Positions 16,648 through 26,034 of a DNA stretch of 64,000 bases are shown in pieces. The stretch is taken from NCBI GenBank assembly GCA_024235715.1, contig JACKLW010000006.1:62001-126000 (forward strand). Direction: 5' to 3'. Each line of letters opens with the position of its first letter. Position 1 is the stretch's first letter. The translations under genes and the position numbers were made by a program. Source of the stretch: Accumulibacter sp. GTDB lineage: Bacteria; Pseudomonadota; Gammaproteobacteria; Burkholderiales; Rhodocyclaceae. The notes beneath the pieces were generated by a model. It was not told where the DNA came from. It did no database searches and saw only the letters and a program-made list of their open reading frames with translations.

Positions 16648-17925
16648 ATGACAACACGAAAAGAATTCCGTCGCTGGTTCATGGTGCTCGCGGTTCTCTG
16701 CGGCGTGGCGGTACCAGGCCTTGCGTTCAGCGCCGGTCCGGCGTCATCGCCGTCCAGCGACCTGTGCCGGTCGCCGGGTTTCAGTTTCGATACATTCGGG
16801 ACGAAGCGCTTCCATCTCAACACGCTGTGCACGACCCCCTATCCCCCCGGCACGCCTGATACCCCGGCGTGGGCCGACGTTCTCCTGGCGCCATCGAATT
16901 TCGTTGCCTGCAAGGCTTCTCCGATCGCGCTTTGTTACTACTCGGGACCTGAAATGTCGGCGGGGGGAACTTCACTCCCCTGCAAACTGCGCGAAGGAGG
17001 GGCGATTGCCGATTGCACCTGTCTCGAGATCCCGCCCGGGTCGACCTATTTTGTCGACATCAATGCCATCCTGAACCTTGCCGTCTACGTCGAGACAGTG
17101 AGCGTCTGCGGGTGGGATGGCAGCGAATGCCTCCCCAAGGGGAAAAAAGTTGCACCGGTGTGCGAAGCGATCCGCAAGGGCACCCTGTATCCCGGCAAGG
17201 AAGTGGATCTGGTCTCGACCTTCAGCAACGCACTCGATCAGAAGATCCCGATCGCCAAGACAGACAACGCCTGCACTGCGGAACCCTATACGCTTTACGC
17301 GGGGTGCATGACCGCGCCCTGCACGAGGACACCGGTCGTCGATCCGATCACCGGCAACTTCCAGGCGCAATGCGCGTGCCCGACTTACCTGGGTCCTTTT
17401 CAGGTCGGGACAAAGCTGACTGGCACAGCGGGCTGCGAACTCGGCGACAACACGGTCTGGTCGGCCGCCTACTCGACCTTTGGCCCTACCTTCCCGACCA
17501 TCCCGGACTGCATTCCTGATGCCCCCGGCGACAAGGGCTGCCCGCTGCTGTCGCCCCCACCGCCCGATTTTCCGGCGCCACCCGCGCAGATCAGCTGCAA
17601 CAAGGTGTGCAGCGAATACAAGAAGAGCAACAGGAAAGGAATTCAGGTCGGCTTCACCTGCGACGCGACCTTGTGCACCGCCGCTTCCGATCCTGCGCTC
17701 GTGACCAGGGCTTGTGCCGGACTCGACAAGCATGATGTTTCGGAAATCCTCAAGCTGGAACTGGCGGTCGGCAAGAGTTGCGCCGCCAGCCAGATCTGCG
17801 GCTGTGAGCCGAGCAAGAAGACCAACGAGGAAATATGGCGCCTGAACGACGCGCAAAGGTATGAGGGCATCAGCCCGCAGTGTGATCAGAATGGGACCTT
17901 GTGCGGCACGAAGCCCCGCCGATGA
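16648..17925 (+). CDS. Cysteine-rich exported protein of unknown function
   Basis: 425 residues, behind a strong ACAGGAGGGGGAC site. Signal peptide at residues 1-28 (VLAVLCGVAVPGLAFSAG). The mature protein has 28 Cys spread along its length, often as CxC or C-x(3-6)-C (DCTCLE, SVCGWDGSECLP, QCACPTYLG, SQICGCEP), pointing to a disulfide-stabilised periplasmic or extracellular protein. A Pro-rich stretch (SPPPPDFPAPP) near residue 305 separates two parts. The spacing is not that of a multiheme cytochrome: no CxxCH. I do not recognise the family. Confidence 0.75.
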   Translation: MTTRKEFRRWFMVLAVLCGVAVPGLAFSAGPASSPSSDLCRSPGFSFDTFGTKRFHLNTLCTTPYPPGTPDTPAWADVLLAPSNFVACKASPIALCYYSGPEMSAGGTSLPCKLREGGAIADCTCLEIPPGSTYFVDINAILNLAVYVETVSVCGWDGSECLPKGKKVAPVCEAIRKGTLYPGKEVDLVSTFSNALDQKIPIAKTDNACTAEPYTLYAGCMTAPCTRTPVVDPITGNFQAQCACPTYLGPFQVGTKLTGTAGCELGDNTVWSAAYSTFGPTFPTIPDCIPDAPGDKGCPLLSPPPPDFPAPPAQISCNKVCSEYKKSNRKGIQVGFTCDATLCTAASDPALVTRACAGLDKHDVSEILKLELAVGKSCAASQICGCEPSKKTNEEIWRLNDAQRYEGISPQCDQNGTLCGTKPRR

Positions 17926-18145
17926 TCGCTGGGCCCCGCCTGCGACGGTGCCATGCTTGCAGGCGGCGGTTCGCGGGGAAGTGCTCGAACGGGCCTGGCC
18001 ATGGCTGATGCGCGACTGACCGGTTCGCGCCGCACATGATGGTCGCGGCTGGACACTGTGAACGCCGCTGCTTGTGCCGATCGCCGTGCAAGCTGGACAA
18101 TGTCGGCGATTGGCCCGGAACCCAGGACCGGGCGGCGGAGAGGAC

Positions 18146-19732
18146 ATGACGAAGCAATCGACCTGCAGCGCGCTTGCCGACAGCGACGCGCCGACACCGC
18201 TGATCGGCGACGAACAGTTTCGCGATCTGATCAGCGCGCGCTGCCGGCCCCTGCTCGAACTCGCCAGCCGTCTGGCGACACTGCCTGCGGGCGAATCGTC
18301 CCTGACGCGGCCGCTGATCGGCCGCCTGCTGCTCGAATCAGGACAGGCAGAAGAACTGCTGGACGAGTACGGCGCCCGCGAGAACCGCCACTGGAGCGGT
18401 TTCCGGGCCCTGGTCGCGGCGCTCAGGAACTTTTCACGCGTTGGTCAGGCACTGGCCCACCTGCAAATGCGCTTGCAGGCCTACCGCTTGATGCCGGTCG
18501 ACGCCGATTTCCCGGCGGCGACCGGCGAGCGGCTGCGTGTCATCGGCGAGGTCGTCGCGCGGCTTGCCGCCGGTCTCCTCGAGGAAGCGCAGCGCCTGGG
18601 AATCCCGGGGCCGGGAGTCGCCCAGACGCTCGACGATTTCGCCGAGCGACTGCCGCCGGGTCGCCTGCTGCGCAACCGCGACGAGCGCATCGCCGGCAAC
18701 GCAGCCGGCACGGTCACCCGTCTGGCCACGGAATTCCTCAATCTGGCGGCCGAAAGCGATCTGCTCGGCGCTGCGGCGCAGGTTTCGCCCGCGGACTACG
18801 CCGATTGCTTTCCGGACCCGGTCAGCGAGGAACGGCTGCGTCAGCTGGGCTTCCGTTTTCACAACCTGCAGTCGCTCTACGACACACACGTGTCCGGAAC
18901 CTCGATCGAAACGTCGGATACGGACCTGCCGGTTCTCCGTGACCACGCCAGCGTTATCTTCCATCTGCTCGAAATCGCCACCGACCTGGCCCACTACTAC
19001 GAGCGGCACCTCAATCCGCGGACTGGCGACGGCCTGCAGCGCGGGCGGCCGGTGGTCGATGCGGACACGGCCATGACGACCCTGTTCGCCTACGCGATGG
19101 CCTTCTCGAGTGATTTCCTGGCCGGCGGCCAGCGCCTTTGCCAGGGCATCCTGCGCCGCTACGCCGAGTGCGGCCGCCTGGAGGTGCCGGTGCCCGCCTA
19201 TCGGGGATTCCACGTCCGCCCGTCGAACCTTGTGGCGCGCATCGTCGCGCACTACGGTGGCGAGGTGCGGATGGAACTGGACGGCAAGCTCTTCGACGCC
19301 GGTTCGCCGCTCGACCTGTTTCGCGCCAACGAGTCGATCAACGCCCGCAAGCGGCGCTGGCTGGCAGCTGAAATTGCCCGTGTTCATCCGGATCCGGCCG
19401 GCGAACTCGACCCGGCGGCCATTGCCGAGGCCGTGCTGTTCATCGTCCATCGGCTTGCCGGCGAGGGGAAGATCGTCCTCTACCGCCAGCCGTTCGAGCT
19501 CTCGGAGCGGATCGGCAGCCGTGAGGGCGGTGTTCTCGAAAACACGGTCGCCGAGATCGCCCTGTTGCAGGCCACCGGGCAACTCGACATCCGCACTGAT
19601 CTGACGGTCACCTTCATGGGCGACAAGCGCGTCCTCAGCGACGTCGATGCCCTGGCCAGGAACGGCTACGGTGAGGATGCCTTCGGCAACAACGTCGTCC
19701 TGCCGAAGACATTGTCGTACCTGCGGCGCTAG
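18146..19732 (+). CDS. Large protein with a C-terminal HPr (phosphocarrier)-like domain
   Basis: 528 residues, ATG 18146 after GGCGGAGAGGAC. The first 350 residues are a helical region of no known family (many Leu/Ala/Arg helices). From residue 352, YRGFHVRPSNLVARIVAHYG matches the HPr phosphorylation-site motif with the active His at 356, followed by the Ser-site region (ESINAR). About 120 further residues follow the HPr-like part. HPr is normally about 88 residues and free-standing. Inference: an unusual phosphotransfer or phospho-regulated protein; phosphorylation by enzyme I is not proven. Ends convergently 39 bases from the potassium channel gene. Confidence 0.7.
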   Translation: MTKQSTCSALADSDAPTPLIGDEQFRDLISARCRPLLELASRLATLPAGESSLTRPLIGRLLLESGQAEELLDEYGARENRHWSGFRALVAALRNFSRVGQALAHLQMRLQAYRLMPVDADFPAATGERLRVIGEVVARLAAGLLEEAQRLGIPGPGVAQTLDDFAERLPPGRLLRNRDERIAGNAAGTVTRLATEFLNLAAESDLLGAAAQVSPADYADCFPDPVSEERLRQLGFRFHNLQSLYDTHVSGTSIETSDTDLPVLRDHASVIFHLLEIATDLAHYYERHLNPRTGDGLQRGRPVVDADTAMTTLFAYAMAFSSDFLAGGQRLCQGILRRYAECGRLEVPVPAYRGFHVRPSNLVARIVAHYGGEVRMELDGKLFDAGSPLDLFRANESINARKRRWLAAEIARVHPDPAGELDPAAIAEAVLFIVHRLAGEGKIVLYRQPFELSERIGSREGGVLENTVAEIALLQATGQLDIRTDLTVTFMGDKRVLSDVDALARNGYGEDAFGNNVVLPKTLSYLRR

Positions 19733-19770
19733 GCTACCGGTAGCCGGTCTGCCGCGAAAGCCCCTTGCAC

Positions 19771-21441
19771 TCAGGACGTTGCCGCCGGCGTCTCGGGTCT
19801 CTCCGCCGGGCTGGCGCGATACTCGCGCATGTATTTGTCCAGACTGTCGGTCGTTCCGCACACGAAGAGCACGTCATCCGCGCGCACCTGGAACGACTGG
19901 TCGAACTCCACCAGCACTTCCGAGCCTCGTTCCACGGCCACGACGGCGGTCGCCGTTTTCTCGCGAATGCCGGCCTGCCAGGGGTGCCCGCCGACCAGCG
20001 CACCCGGTGCGACGCGGGCCAGCTTAAGCCGCTGTTCCACGGTAACCGCGTCTTCTCCCAGCAGGTGGTGGGCGAGGATCTGGCCGGCCACCTGACCGAC
20101 CGAAAGCGCAACATCGGCGCCCGCCTGGTAGAGCCGGGCCACGTTCGGCGCCAGATTCACGCGCGCGATCAGCCGCACGTCCGGGGCATAGTCGCGTACC
20201 ACCGCGGTTGCGAAAACGCCGGCGCTGTCGTTGCTCAGCGCGAGCACGACAGTACGGGCCTTGCGTACCTCTGCACGTTCCAGTGTGGAGTGTTCGAGCA
20301 CGTTGCCGACGACATCGACGGCGGCATCCGGACGCTCGTCGATGACGATGACCGTTTCGCCGGCGTCGCGCAACATCTCCACCACTTTCCCGCCGACGAC
20401 CCCATGGCCGGCGACAACGATCGGGCCGTATCGACGCAGTGGCGTAGCCATACGTTCGACGCGGGCCAGATTGACGTGCGCCCCGGCCACAACCAGGATC
20501 GCGCGCGCTTCGATGCGCGTGTCGGGGCCTTCGGCCGGGGCGAAGCGGCCGCCATTCCATTGCCCGATCACCGTCACCCCATGGCGCGCGCGCATGCGCA
20601 GGTCGCCGAGACGCTGCCCGGCCAGCGGGCTGCCGGCCTGCACCCGGAAGTCGGCGATGCCCACCCGCTCGCCGAGCAGTTGCATCCCTTCGACTTTCGG
20701 GCTGATGCGCGAACTTGCCCGCGCTGCCAGGGCTGCACCGAGTACGTGCGAAGGCGTGAACACCGCGGTCGCCCCGATCTTCTCCATCGCCGGACGATGC
20801 AGGGGTTCCTCGGCGAGCGCCAGTATCGGTCCGGCAAAGCCGCGTTCCCGTGCCATCATGATGAAGGTCGCGTCGGCGTGGTCGTCGGCATTGGTGATCA
20901 GTGCACGCGCCGCCTCCACGCCAGCCAGTATTCCGGGTTGTTCGTCGAGCGAGCCAAAGACCACGTCATAGCCACGATCGCGCAGGCGGCGGGCCTGGCG
21001 TTCATCCTGCTCCAGGATGACGAAGGCCATGCCGACCCGGCGCAGTTCCTCGATCAGCGAATCGACCGCCGGGCCGTAGCGATGGATGAGCACGCGGTCG
21101 GTCATCGCGGGCAGGTTGCCGGGCAGGCGCGCCTCGAAGCGCTCCTCGAAGTAGGGCAGAAAGAAGACCGGGAAGATCAGCACATAGAAGGACATGCCGA
21201 CCAGCTCGAAGAAAATGACGAACACCGTCATCGCCGGATGCGTCCAGTGCGAGTCACTACCATAACCTGTCGTGGTCAGCGTTTCGGCGGCCCACTCCAG
21301 GCTGGTCCAGAAGTCGCGCGGCGTGTGCTCCAGATAGGTCATGCCGAACATGTACAGCATGCCGCCTGCCAGAATCACCAGGGGAATGCTAAGCAGCAGC
21401 GCGAACAGACGCTTCGTTGAACGCTTGAAAGTGCCAATCAC
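19771..21441 (-). CDS. Potassium channel with two TrkA-N (RCK) domains
   Basis: 556 residues. Two or three N-terminal membrane helices flank the pore with the selectivity filter TTTGYG (residues 56-61). Two nucleotide-binding RCK domains follow: RVLIHRYGPAVDSLIEELR, near residue 115, and the stronger PIVVAGHGVVGGKVVEMLRDAG near 340. TrkA-C-like regions come after each. This is the Kch/MthK-like architecture of a ligand-gated K+ channel in the inner membrane. The first RCK lacks the Gly-rich GxGxxG, so only the second may bind nucleotide. Confidence 0.88.
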   Translation of the reverse strand: MIGTFKRSTKRLFALLLSIPLVILAGGMLYMFGMTYLEHTPRDFWTSLEWAAETLTTTGYGSDSHWTHPAMTVFVIFFELVGMSFYVLIFPVFFLPYFEERFEARLPGNLPAMTDRVLIHRYGPAVDSLIEELRRVGMAFVILEQDERQARRLRDRGYDVVFGSLDEQPGILAGVEAARALITNADDHADATFIMMARERGFAGPILALAEEPLHRPAMEKIGATAVFTPSHVLGAALAARASSRISPKVEGMQLLGERVGIADFRVQAGSPLAGQRLGDLRMRARHGVTVIGQWNGGRFAPAEGPDTRIEARAILVVAGAHVNLARVERMATPLRRYGPIVVAGHGVVGGKVVEMLRDAGETVIVIDERPDAAVDVVGNVLEHSTLERAEVRKARTVVLALSNDSAGVFATAVVRDYAPDVRLIARVNLAPNVARLYQAGADVALSVGQVAGQILAHHLLGEDAVTVEQRLKLARVAPGALVGGHPWQAGIREKTATAVVAVERGSEVLVEFDQSFQVRADDVLFVCGTTDSLDKYMREYRASPAERPETPAATS

Positions 21442-21957
21442 GCGGCATCTCCGGTAATGGTGAGAGGGTACGGAGAGAACCCTTCACCGTACGAGCAGCC
21501 TGGCCCCGCGCACGCGCAGCTGCCCGCTCCGGCAGCAACTCGATGCAGCAATCTCGATGCCTGGGGCGAGAGTATCGGTGCCCCGGCCGGGGCCGTCAAT
21601 GCCGAATTCGATACATGACGAACGGGTTCCGGCGATGCCTGTCGCCGGCCATCTCGGGAAGATCGCCGCGCGCGGCAGTGCTTGGCTACGGACGACATTT
21701 CGATGGCGGACAGATGCCGGAAGAGCGGCACACAAGAGAATGGGTCACACGTAGAAGGATCGCGCCTGAGGCGAGTCCTGCGTCTCCCCGTTGACGGGCG
21801 ACGACGAATGGGTGATCCTGCCTGACTGCGCGGATGTTGGGAAAAATGATGATTCGGGTACGTCAGTCATCCCCCGCGAGCCGTCGTCCCATCGGGGGAG
21901 GCAGAACGGCCCTCGTTGTCGCGGACCTGCCTGCACTCTTCGTACGGAGGATCTGCC
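21442..21957. other. Intergenic, nothing recognised
   Basis: About 516 bases between the divergent potassium channel and MEDS genes. Only short, overlapping Arg/Pro-rich frames are present. The final 20 bases contain TACGGAGGAT, the ribosome site of the MEDS gene. Confidence 0.35.
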
Positions 21958-22584
21958 ATGTGCGCCATTCCACAAGCACACCATGCGTCACTCGGGTTCA
22001 CCAGGCAGAACTTGCCGGCCGGGGGGCACATCTGTCAGATCTTCAGCAATGACGAGGACCGTCTCGACGCCGTCCTGAAGTTCTTGCGCAGTGGTCTCGA
22101 GGCCGGCGAGCGGGTGGCGTGCTTTACCGACAAGCTGGACAATGCTCGTTTGGTCGGGTATCTGGCTGATCATCGCCTGTCGCTTGAAGAGTACACGGGC
22201 AGCGGGGCGTTCTCGAAAACCGACGCCAGCGAGGTCTATTTCGCGGACGGCTGCTTCGACCCGGAACGTTTGCTTGGCTCGCTGCGTAAGCTCCGCGAGG
22301 ATGCGCTCGCCGGCGGATTCGTGGCGGCTCGCGTCATCGGCGAGATGATGGCGGACGTGCTGCACGTGGCTGGTATTTCCCGTCTTCTGGAATATGAAGC
22401 CCGTGTCAGCCTGCTTCTTCGCACATGCCCGATGACCGCAGTATGCCAGTACGATGCCAATGCATTTGATGGCGCAACGATCATGCAGGTTCTCAAGGTT
22501 CATCCGTTGATGGTGATCCGCGACACCATCGTGCATAACCCGTTTTACCTCCCACCCGAGGATTTCCTGGCAAATCACTGCTGA
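21958..22584 (+). CDS. MEDS-domain sensory protein
   Basis: 208 residues from ATG 21958 (TACGGAGGATCTGCC upstream). The whole length is a MEDS domain (methanogen/methylotroph DcmR sensory): GGHICQIFSNDEDRLDAVLKFLRSGLEAGERVACF, then VYFADGCFDP, GFVAARVIGEMM, the E-Y-E region, and CQYDANAFDGATIMQVLKVHP at the end. MEDS proteins are thought to sense small organic ligands. It has no output domain; the PAS-GGDEF-EAL gene starts 16 bases downstream and is the likely partner. Confidence 0.88.
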   Translation: MCAIPQAHHASLGFTRQNLPAGGHICQIFSNDEDRLDAVLKFLRSGLEAGERVACFTDKLDNARLVGYLADHRLSLEEYTGSGAFSKTDASEVYFADGCFDPERLLGSLRKLREDALAGGFVAARVIGEMMADVLHVAGISRLLEYEARVSLLLRTCPMTAVCQYDANAFDGATIMQVLKVHPLMVIRDTIVHNPFYLPPEDFLANHC

Positions 22585-22600
22585 GTTTCGGGGGCGCCAG

Positions 22601-24700
22601 ATGTCGGTTGCAGCCTTGCCGGAAGTGCGGGTGCTTGGACAACTCCTGTTGATGCAGAGCGTCGTTACGTCCCTGCCCGATGACTCGATCATTCAGTTTG
22701 TAACGCAGGGTCTGGTTGATATTCCGGGGGTCACGCGCGTGCAGTTTCGCACCGGGGTGTGCGCTGACGAGGAGGCTGCCCTGCACTTTCGCCTGACCTG
22801 CGGCGCCAGCGAACACGGGGAACTGTTGTTCGGCGTCAGCGACGCCACGGCCTTCGCGCCCTACGCCGATCACATCCGAAATTTCGCTTTCATGCTGGCG
22901 GTGATCCTGGAGGAGCGCAGCCAGCGACGGACCATCGACGCCCAGTATCGGCATCTCGAGCAGAGGGTCGCGAAGCGGACTGCCGAACTGGCGCGCGAAC
23001 GCGATACCGCACAGGGCTATCTGGACATCGCCGGCGTGATGCTCATGGCCCTCGACAGGCAGGGCAGGATCCTGATGGTCAACCGCAAGGGCGCCGAGTT
23101 GCTCGGCCAGGCGGAAGAGAGCCTGATCGGCGTGGACTGGTTCGAGAACTTTCTGCCGGCTCGCGAGAGGGCGGAGGTTCGCGAGGTATTCGACCGGCTG
23201 ATGGCCGCCGATACGCGGCTGGTCGAGTCTTACGAAAATGTCATCGTTACCAGAGCGGGCCAATTGCGGATCATGGCCTGGAACAACACCCTGCTGCGCG
23301 ACGAAGCGGGGACAGTGACAGGAACGCTTTCCTCGGCCGAGGATGTGACCGAGCGCCGGCAGGCAGATGAAAAAATCAAGGAGCTGGCGTTCTTTGACCA
23401 GCTTACTTCCCTGCCGAATCGAACACTGCTGCTCGATCGCCTGAAGCAGACCATGGCCAGCTGCCTGCGCAGTGCCTGCCGTGGTGCTCTGCTGTTCATC
23501 GACCTGGACCACTTCAAGTCGCTGAACGACACGCTCGGGCATGATACCGGCGATATCCTGCTGCAGCAGGTTGCGCAACGACTAAGGCGATGCGTGCGCG
23601 AGGAAGACACCGTCGCCCGCCTGGGTGGCGACGAGTTCGTCGTCATCCTGGCCGGCTTGAATGGCAGTGCCGAAGATGCCGCGGCCGGCGCCGAGGTGGT
23701 TGCGCACAAGATCCTTTCGTCGCTGAATGACGTCTATCATCTGGGTCATGTTGCGCAACGCAGCACGGCAAGCGTTGGCGTGACCTTGTTTGATGGTGCG
23801 CAGGCGACTGCCGAGGACTTGATGAAGCAGGCCGATCTCGCCATGTACCGATCCAAGGATGCCGGTCGCAATCTGGTCCGGTTTTTCGATCCGACTCTCG
23901 AGTCGGCGGTGACGGAGCGCGTCAGACTGGAAGGGGATCTGCGCCGGGCTCTCGCGGAGACGCAGTTCCTGCTGCACTACCAGGCGCAGGTCGGCCGCAA
24001 TGGCCGGCTTTGCGGTGCAGAAGCCCTGTTGCGCTGGCAGAGTCCGCGGCGCGGTCTGGTTGCCCCCCGCGCGTTCATCCGACTGACCGAGGAGACCGGC
24101 CTGATTCTGCCGCTTGGCCTCTGGGTGCTCGACGCTGCCTGTCGCCAACTGGCTGCGTGGGCGAAACAGCCGGAGATGGCACATCTGACCATTGCCGTGA
24201 ATGTCAGCGCCAGGCAGTTCCATGAGGTCGACATCGTCGATCAAGTGCTGAAGGTAATTCAACGCACTGGTGCCAGGCCTGAGCGACTGAAGCTGGAACT
24301 CACCGAGAGCTTGCTGCTGGACAACGTTTCCGATGCGGCAGGCAAGATCTCCGCCCTGAAGGCACGGGGTGTCGGCTTCTCGCTCGACGACTTCGGTACT
24401 GGTTACTCCTCGCTGTCTTACCTCAGGCGTCTTCCGCTTGACGAACTGAAGATCGACCAGTCGTTTGTGCGCGATATCGTCGCCAATCCCAGCGACGCGG
24501 CAATCGCCAGAACCATCGTCGCCCTCGGCCAGAGCCTGGGCCTGGACATAATCGCCGAGGGGGTGGAACGTGAAGAGCAACGCGACTTTCTGGCCAGCAT
24601 TGGTTGCTTCGCGTACCAGGGCTACCTGCACAGCCGTCCGCTGCCGGCCGAGGGTTTCGAAGCGCTGGTGCGGCGCTCGTCTTGCGCCGGCCGGAAATAG
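22601..24700 (+). CDS. PAS-GGDEF-EAL cyclic-di-GMP signalling protein
   Basis: 699 residues. Residues 1-105 are a novel N-terminal sensor region of GAF-like character, followed by a coiled coil to about 135. PAS at about 138-255; GGDEF domain with intact GGDEF at 342-346, preceded by DxLTxLPNR (FDQLTSLPNR) and the metal-binding FIDLDHFK; EAL domain with EALLRW at 474-479, NVSARQF, ELTES, DDFGTGYSSL and KIDQSFV. Both catalytic centres look intact, so the protein could make or degrade cyclic di-GMP. The MEDS gene just upstream may supply ligand input. No membrane segment. Confidence 0.92.
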   Translation: MSVAALPEVRVLGQLLLMQSVVTSLPDDSIIQFVTQGLVDIPGVTRVQFRTGVCADEEAALHFRLTCGASEHGELLFGVSDATAFAPYADHIRNFAFMLAVILEERSQRRTIDAQYRHLEQRVAKRTAELARERDTAQGYLDIAGVMLMALDRQGRILMVNRKGAELLGQAEESLIGVDWFENFLPARERAEVREVFDRLMAADTRLVESYENVIVTRAGQLRIMAWNNTLLRDEAGTVTGTLSSAEDVTERRQADEKIKELAFFDQLTSLPNRTLLLDRLKQTMASCLRSACRGALLFIDLDHFKSLNDTLGHDTGDILLQQVAQRLRRCVREEDTVARLGGDEFVVILAGLNGSAEDAAAGAEVVAHKILSSLNDVYHLGHVAQRSTASVGVTLFDGAQATAEDLMKQADLAMYRSKDAGRNLVRFFDPTLESAVTERVRLEGDLRRALAETQFLLHYQAQVGRNGRLCGAEALLRWQSPRRGLVAPRAFIRLTEETGLILPLGLWVLDAACRQLAAWAKQPEMAHLTIAVNVSARQFHEVDIVDQVLKVIQRTGARPERLKLELTESLLLDNVSDAAGKISALKARGVGFSLDDFGTGYSSLSYLRRLPLDELKIDQSFVRDIVANPSDAAIARTIVALGQSLGLDIIAEGVEREEQRDFLASIGCFAYQGYLHSRPLPAEGFEALVRRSSCAGRK

Positions 24701-25313
24701 CGGGGGCGCAAGGCCGGGGCGAGTTGCCACGGCACTGTCGGCGGCGGGCAGATCAACCGCCTTCGTGCTCGGAACGGCGCGGCAACGATCCGGCGAACGC
24801 CTTGCACAAAATCCGCTACGCGCCTCGTTCCCGGGTTGAGCGGCCGCGTTGGCGGCTTGCCGGGCCGCTGGACTTCGCTATAGCTTGATATCTTTCTTGG
24901 ACGTGGGACAACAAGATCTGGAGGAGGAAACACGGGCTGCCCGGTTCAAGCACCGATGAGCTTTCGGGTTGTGCAGCAGGGCCTGGCGAACGTGCGCGCG
25001 CCTGTTTATCGGCCGGTACCCGGGGAGCGCCGCGCGGGCGACAGCGAATCAGGCCGAAAGGAAATGCCTCGTCCGTGGGAAGATTCGTGGCCCCGCAAAC
25101 TTTTCCAGTCGTCCCCGGGTTTGGACTGCTGCGCGCGAGCTTGCCGCCTGCAAGCGCGACATGGTTCCCGCACGGCCCCAACGCCGCGATGGCCGCGGGC
25201 GAATGCGACATTGACGCCGCTCGACGGAGGCCCATATACTCCGTGGCTGCTTCTTCTATCCTTGAACGGCTCGCGGGCCGGTTTTCAGACCGCCATTTTT
25301 GAGAGTGATAACG
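24701..25313. other. Intergenic region with an orphan ribosome-site-like motif
   Basis: About 610 bases. A strong GGAGGAGG occurs at 24919-24926 but no start codon lies at a useful distance; the nearest ATG (24956) opens a frame without protein character. An A+T-richer patch (CTATAGCTTGATATC, 24880-24894) precedes it and looks promoter-like. Possibly the start of a decayed gene. The rest shows nothing. Confidence 0.3.
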
Positions 25314-25634
25314 ATGAGAGCGATTCTCGGTTTGATGGTGTTTGCGCTGGCCGGCGCAGCCTTCGCCCAGACACCGGTGGGCGACGCGAAGGCGGCCCAG
25401 GGAAAACTATCGATGTGTGAAGGTTGCCACGGCGTTCCGGGCTACCGGACGGCCTCTCCGCACGTCTATCGCGTGCCGAAGCTCGGGGGCCAGCAGGCGG
25501 TGTACCTGGTCAATGCCTTGCAAGAGTACAAGTCGGGAGCGCGCACCCATCCGACGATGCGCGCCATCGCCCAGGGGCTGTCCGAGCAGGATATGGCGGA
25601 CATCGCGGCCTATTATTCCAGCCTGCAGAAATAA
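25314..25634 (+). CDS. Class I cytochrome c, exported
   Basis: 106 residues. A signal peptide (ILGLMVFALAGAAFAQ) is followed by the heme motif CEGCH (residues 36-40) and a distal Met in the HPTMRAIAQGLSEQDMADIAAYYSS region. It is a monoheme c-type cytochrome of the cytochrome c553/c4-half type, periplasmic electron carrier. Ten bases separate it from a second, similar cytochrome, forming a two-gene operon that together resembles a split cytochrome c4. Confidence 0.88.
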   Translation: MRAILGLMVFALAGAAFAQTPVGDAKAAQGKLSMCEGCHGVPGYRTASPHVYRVPKLGGQQAVYLVNALQEYKSGARTHPTMRAIAQGLSEQDMADIAAYYSSLQK

Positions 25635-25644
25635 AGGATCGACC

Positions 25645-25980
25645 ATGAAAGCGAGCTTGCTTATCGCTCTGTTGGCCTTCGTCAGCGCGTCCGCCAACGC
25701 CGCAGGCGGCGCCGCGCCGCAAAAGGCCGAGGTCTGTGCGGCCTGCCATGGCGCCGATTTCAATACCCCCGTCTCGGAAGACATTCCCCGCCTCGCCGGT
25801 CAGTACGAGGACTACCTCGCGCGCGCGCTGGCCGATTACAAGCTCGGTACGCGCAAGAATGCGCTGATGAGCGGCCAGACCGAAGGCCTCTCGGCGCAGG
25901 ACATCGAGGAACTCGCGGCCTACATCAGCGGCCTTCCGGGGGATCTGAAGATCATTCCGCTGCACCGCTTCGTTCGCTGA
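25645..25980 (+). CDS. Class I cytochrome c, exported
   Basis: 111 residues. Signal peptide LLIALLAFVSASANA; heme motif CAACH at about residues 31-35; IPRLAGQYEDYLARALADYK and the axial-Met region ALMSGQTEGLSAQDIEELAAYISGL. AAAGGATCG precedes ATG 25645. It is a paralogue of the cytochrome just upstream; the two likely carry electrons together to a terminal oxidase or reductase, as cytochrome c4 does. The partner enzyme is not in the window. Confidence 0.88.
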   Translation: MKASLLIALLAFVSASANAAGGAAPQKAEVCAACHGADFNTPVSEDIPRLAGQYEDYLARALADYKLGTRKNALMSGQTEGLSAQDIEELAAYISGLPGDLKIIPLHRFVR

Positions 25981-26034
25981 CGGCTTCTGCGGCGCGTCGC
26001 GCGTCGCCAGCCTCCCGGCACCTTCCCCGCTGGA

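Noticed and set aside
19765-21420. 551-codon frame on the plus strand
   Set aside because: Fully antisense to the potassium channel gene, which has an intact pore and RCK motifs.
24919-24960. Gene starting after the strong GGAGGAGG site
   Set aside because: No start codon lies at a working distance and the following frames lack protein character.
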